A DNA stretch of 15,660 nucleotides from Lachnospiraceae bacterium (GTDB taxonomy: Bacteria; Bacillota; Clostridia; Lachnospirales; Lachnospiraceae): positions 1 through 15,660 of the forward strand of contig JAFSRL010000155.1 in the NCBI GenBank assembly GCA_017446125.1. Direction: 5' to 3'. The notes under the pieces are model-generated. The model ran no database searches. It was not told the origin of the DNA and worked only from the letters and a program-made list of their open reading frames with translations. The position numbers and the translations under genes were made by a program. Positions 13,371 to 15,660 of the stretch are shown piece by piece. Numbering within the stretch: the stretch's first letter is position 1; each line of letters begins with the position of its first letter.

Positions 13371-14819
13371 ATGAAAGATATACGTCTTGAACAGGCGGAT
13401 CCATGTGATTTGGAAGGGCTCAGAGAGGCCATTCGTGACAATGACAAGGAACAAAAAACCTGCCCGATTGAAATGGACCGCATTATCATTCAGAACCGGG
13501 CAATCGAACGGTTGCCGGAGATTATTAATGAATTTGCAAAAGGTGATAAAAAGAAGGTGCTGCTTGTCAGCGATGCGACATCACCTTACCTGAGGGGAAG
13601 CAAGTCCGTCAAGGAGGAGATTTATTTTTTGCTGAGTCGTTCGTTTGATGTGAACTGGTTTGTGTTTGACAACCATGATCATGTATTACATGCAGACGAT
13701 GAGGAAAGTAAAAAGCTGGAGGAAAGGATAAAGGCATTTGACCCGGAAATCGTTGTCGGCATCGGCGGCGGCACTGTTACGGATATCTGCAAGTACTCCA
13801 CATATCAGGTGGATCAAAAAGAAACGCCGCTTGTCATTGTTCAGACGGCACTGTCCGTGAATGCTTTTTCGGACGGTATTTCCATCATGATTAAAAACGG
13901 AGTCAAGGATTCGATTGAAACACGTTATCCGAATGTACTAATCATTGATCTGGATGTGATTGAGAAAGCACCTGTGGAGCGCAATCTTGCAGGATACGGC
14001 GACTGCCTGTCCACGTTAACGGGGCCCCTTGACTGGTACATGGCGAATGCTCTGAACATGAACCATTCATATACCGACATTGCGGTTGACATCATGCACA
14101 AACAGGACTTACAGCTCCTGGAGGCTTCCGCAAGACTCGCACAAAAAGACCAGGAGGCACTGCGTCTTTTAGCGCGTGTCCTGACAATCAGCGGTCTTGC
14201 GATGGGAATTGCCGGAGAATCCTGTCCGTCATCCGGATCGGAGCATATCATGACGCATCTTCTGGACATGTGCGCAGATATACAAAACCGTGATGTTGCG
14301 TTCCATGGTGCACAGGTTGCGGTCGGCACGGTGTTCGCGACGATTGCATGGGATATCCTGCTGGAGGAGTTTGAGCCAAAGAGCGTGGACATTGATGCGT
14401 GCTTCCCGACGGAGGAAGAGATGAAGCCCATTGTTCACGAGGCATTTTCGTGGATTTCCGAGCAAGCCGCAGAGGAGTGCTTCAGTCGCTATCAAAAAAA
14501 GCTCGCTCTTTGGAGAGAGCAAAAGGAGACACTGAAAGCATTTTTGGAAAACTGGGATACCTTCCGGACCGAGATTAAAGAACGATTTGTAAAACCGGAG
14601 TATCTCGTAAAACAGATGCACGAAGCAGGTTGCCCGACGCATTACGCGCAGATGACACCCATGATTGACAAGGCAACCGGTCGCTGGGCAGTGCAGTGCT
14701 GTCACTTGTACAGAAATCGTTTTACGCTGATTGATTTCCTTTACTATATCGGATGGTGGAACGATGAGTTCGTGGAACGCGTTATGGAACGCGCAGGCGC
14801 TTTGGACGCAGGATTATAA
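13371..14819 (+). CDS. AraM/EgsA-type sn-glycerol-1-phosphate dehydrogenase-like enzyme
   Basis: This is a cytosolic NAD(P)-dependent, metal-containing dehydrogenase of the glycerol/dehydroquinate-synthase fold, 482 residues. The nucleotide loop is VGIGGGTVTDICKY (129-142). The metal ligands are Asp211 in GYGDCLS, His292 in PSSGSEHIMTH and His312 in VAFHGAQVAVGT, all characteristic of AraM-type glycerol-1-phosphate dehydrogenases. The segment QTALSVNAFSD (158-168) aligns with the substrate loop where I expect an Asp-Gly pair, so specificity may differ. Family members interconvert dihydroxyacetone phosphate and sn-glycerol 1-phosphate; some bacterial ones lie in pentose loci. An upstream frame extends to 13284 and an ATG lies at 13365, but I chose ATG 13371 because GGAAAGGA (13356-13363) is seven bases away; it is too close to 13365. 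Confidence 0.85.
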   Translation: MKDIRLEQADPCDLEGLREAIRDNDKEQKTCPIEMDRIIIQNRAIERLPEIINEFAKGDKKKVLLVSDATSPYLRGSKSVKEEIYFLLSRSFDVNWFVFDNHDHVLHADDEESKKLEERIKAFDPEIVVGIGGGTVTDICKYSTYQVDQKETPLVIVQTALSVNAFSDGISIMIKNGVKDSIETRYPNVLIIDLDVIEKAPVERNLAGYGDCLSTLTGPLDWYMANALNMNHSYTDIAVDIMHKQDLQLLEASARLAQKDQEALRLLARVLTISGLAMGIAGESCPSSGSEHIMTHLLDMCADIQNRDVAFHGAQVAVGTVFATIAWDILLEEFEPKSVDIDACFPTEEEMKPIVHEAFSWISEQAAEECFSRYQKKLALWREQKETLKAFLENWDTFRTEIKERFVKPEYLVKQMHEAGCPTHYAQMTPMIDKATGRWAVQCCHLYRNRFTLIDFLYYIGWWNDEFVERVMERAGALDAGL

Positions 14820-14842
14820 TCCCGTGAACAGGAGGCTGTGGT

Positions 14843-15660
14843 ATGAATTATGATATTGTCGTTATTGGCGCGGGGGTTACAGGCTGTGCTGTTGCAAGGG
14901 TTCTTTCCGGATATGAGGCAAGGGTATGCGTGATTGAAAAAGAAGAAGACGTCTGCTGTGGCACATCGAAGGCGAATTCCGCGATTGTGCATGCCGGATT
15001 TGATGCGGCGAACGGATCTTTAATGGCCAGACTCAATGTCCGTGGCTGTGAGATGATGGAGGAACTCGCACGTGATTTAGACATTCCCTTTAAGCGTAAT
15101 GGATCACTGGTGGTATGTATTCATAAGGAAGAACTGAACGGATTACAGACACTGTATGAACGCGGCGTGAAGAACGGTGTAAAGGGTCTGAAGATTCTTT
15201 CCCGTGAGGAGCTTCTGGAGATGGAACCAAATCTGTCTGATGAAGTTCAGGGGGCGCTGTATGCGCCGAGCGCAGGGATTATCTGTCCGTTCAGACTGAA
15301 CATTGCCATGGCGGAAAACGCTAACGAAAACGGTGTGGAGTTCTTCTTTAATACCACAGCAGAGCATATTACGCGGGATGTGGAGGGGTTATGGCATATC
15401 CATACAAACAATGGAGAGTATGTGACAAAGTATGTGGTGAATGCTGCCGGACTTTATGCGGACAGGCTGCACAACATGGTCAGTGAAAAGAAGATTCATA
15501 TTACACCGCGCCGGGGTGATTACTGTATTCTTGACAAGGAGACAGGTAATCTCGTCAAAAGGACGATATTTCCACAGCCATCGAAAATGGGAAAGGGCAT
15601 TCTTGTCGCGCCCACGATTCATGGGAATCTGTTTGTAGGACCGACCGCGATAGATATGAA
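14843..15660 (+). CDS. GlpA-like FAD-dependent glycerol-3-phosphate dehydrogenase/oxidoreductase, 3'-truncated
   Basis: The frame is open to the end of the window: 272 codons of a protein whose family is usually nearer 480-500 residues. The N-terminus is a Rossmann FAD-binding fold, VVIGAGVTGCAVARVLS, with GxGxxG at 9-14 and Glu32 at the end of the second strand. It is followed by CCGTSKANSAIVHAGF (38-53), the DAO-family segment seen in GlpA-like and L-2-hydroxyglutarate oxidase-like proteins. YVVNAAGLYADRLH and ITPRRGDYCILD also match this group. AGGAGG (14830-14835) lies seven bases before ATG, and the gap to the dehydrogenase gene is 23 bases. In clostridial genomes such genes are often followed by a NADH-oxidoreductase-type flavoprotein and a DUF1667 gene; those would lie beyond the window. 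A glycerol-3-phosphate or related polyol-phosphate substrate is likely. Confidence 0.85.
   Translation, partial: MNYDIVVIGAGVTGCAVARVLSGYEARVCVIEKEEDVCCGTSKANSAIVHAGFDAANGSLMARLNVRGCEMMEELARDLDIPFKRNGSLVVCIHKEELNGLQTLYERGVKNGVKGLKILSREELLEMEPNLSDEVQGALYAPSAGIICPFRLNIAMAENANENGVEFFFNTTAEHITRDVEGLWHIHTNNGEYVTKYVVNAAGLYADRLHNMVSEKKIHITPRRGDYCILDKETGNLVKRTIFPQPSKMGKGILVAPTIHGNLFVGPTAIDM

Noticed and set aside
1..15660. tRNA, rRNA, CRISPR array, insertion sequence or riboswitch
   Set aside because: I looked in the gaps and found no tRNA-like cloverleaf, regularly spaced repeat array, transposase gene or known riboswitch core.

Overview
The window looks like a chromosomal segment of a fairly GC-rich Clostridia bacterium, most likely Lachnospiraceae-like. 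The support is strong AGGAGG-type ribosome binding sites, a Gram-positive-length glucose-6-phosphate isomerase, a luxS-mtnN pair, a DUF5662 protein and a membrane-anchored subtilisin-like protease. The placement is inferred from gene content and codon style; no 16S or other marker is present.

Left part (1-6658, all on +): the 3' end of a cell-surface S8 protease, then luxS and mtnN (detoxification of S-adenosylhomocysteine and AI-2 precursor synthesis), pgi (glycolysis), an intramembrane-sensing histidine kinase with its OmpR-type response regulator (ATGA overlap), and a DUF5662 protein. A dispersed palindromic repeat with four direct copies and one inverted partial copy is scattered through the first 2.8 kb. 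Two direct copies and the inverted one lie inside the protease gene and are translated as part of its linker.

Right part (6686-15660): a carbon-utilisation locus. A DeoR-family repressor on the minus strand faces a divergent gene for an EutH-type transporter. Then come a membrane-anchored beta-propeller-like protein, a small TIM-barrel enzyme of unknown activity, a NagD-type HAD phosphatase, an FGGY kinase, an AraM/sn-glycerol-1-phosphate dehydrogenase-like enzyme, and the first 272 codons of a GlpA-like FAD-dependent oxidoreductase that runs off the window. Convincing sigma-A promoters precede the transporter gene and the TIM-barrel gene. Both promoter regions carry the same 11-mer, so co-regulation by the DeoR protein is plausible.

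The likely logic is uptake by the EutH-like carrier, phosphorylation by the FGGY kinase, oxidation by one or both dehydrogenases, then isomerisation or cleavage by the TIM-barrel protein. The HAD enzyme would remove phosphate from a product or dead-end metabolite. No ethanolamine ammonia-lyase or microcompartment shell gene is visible, so the carrier appears to have been recruited to another substrate, perhaps a small polyol or glycerol-like compound. The substrate cannot be read from the sequence. This locus is the best candidate for an undescribed system in the window.
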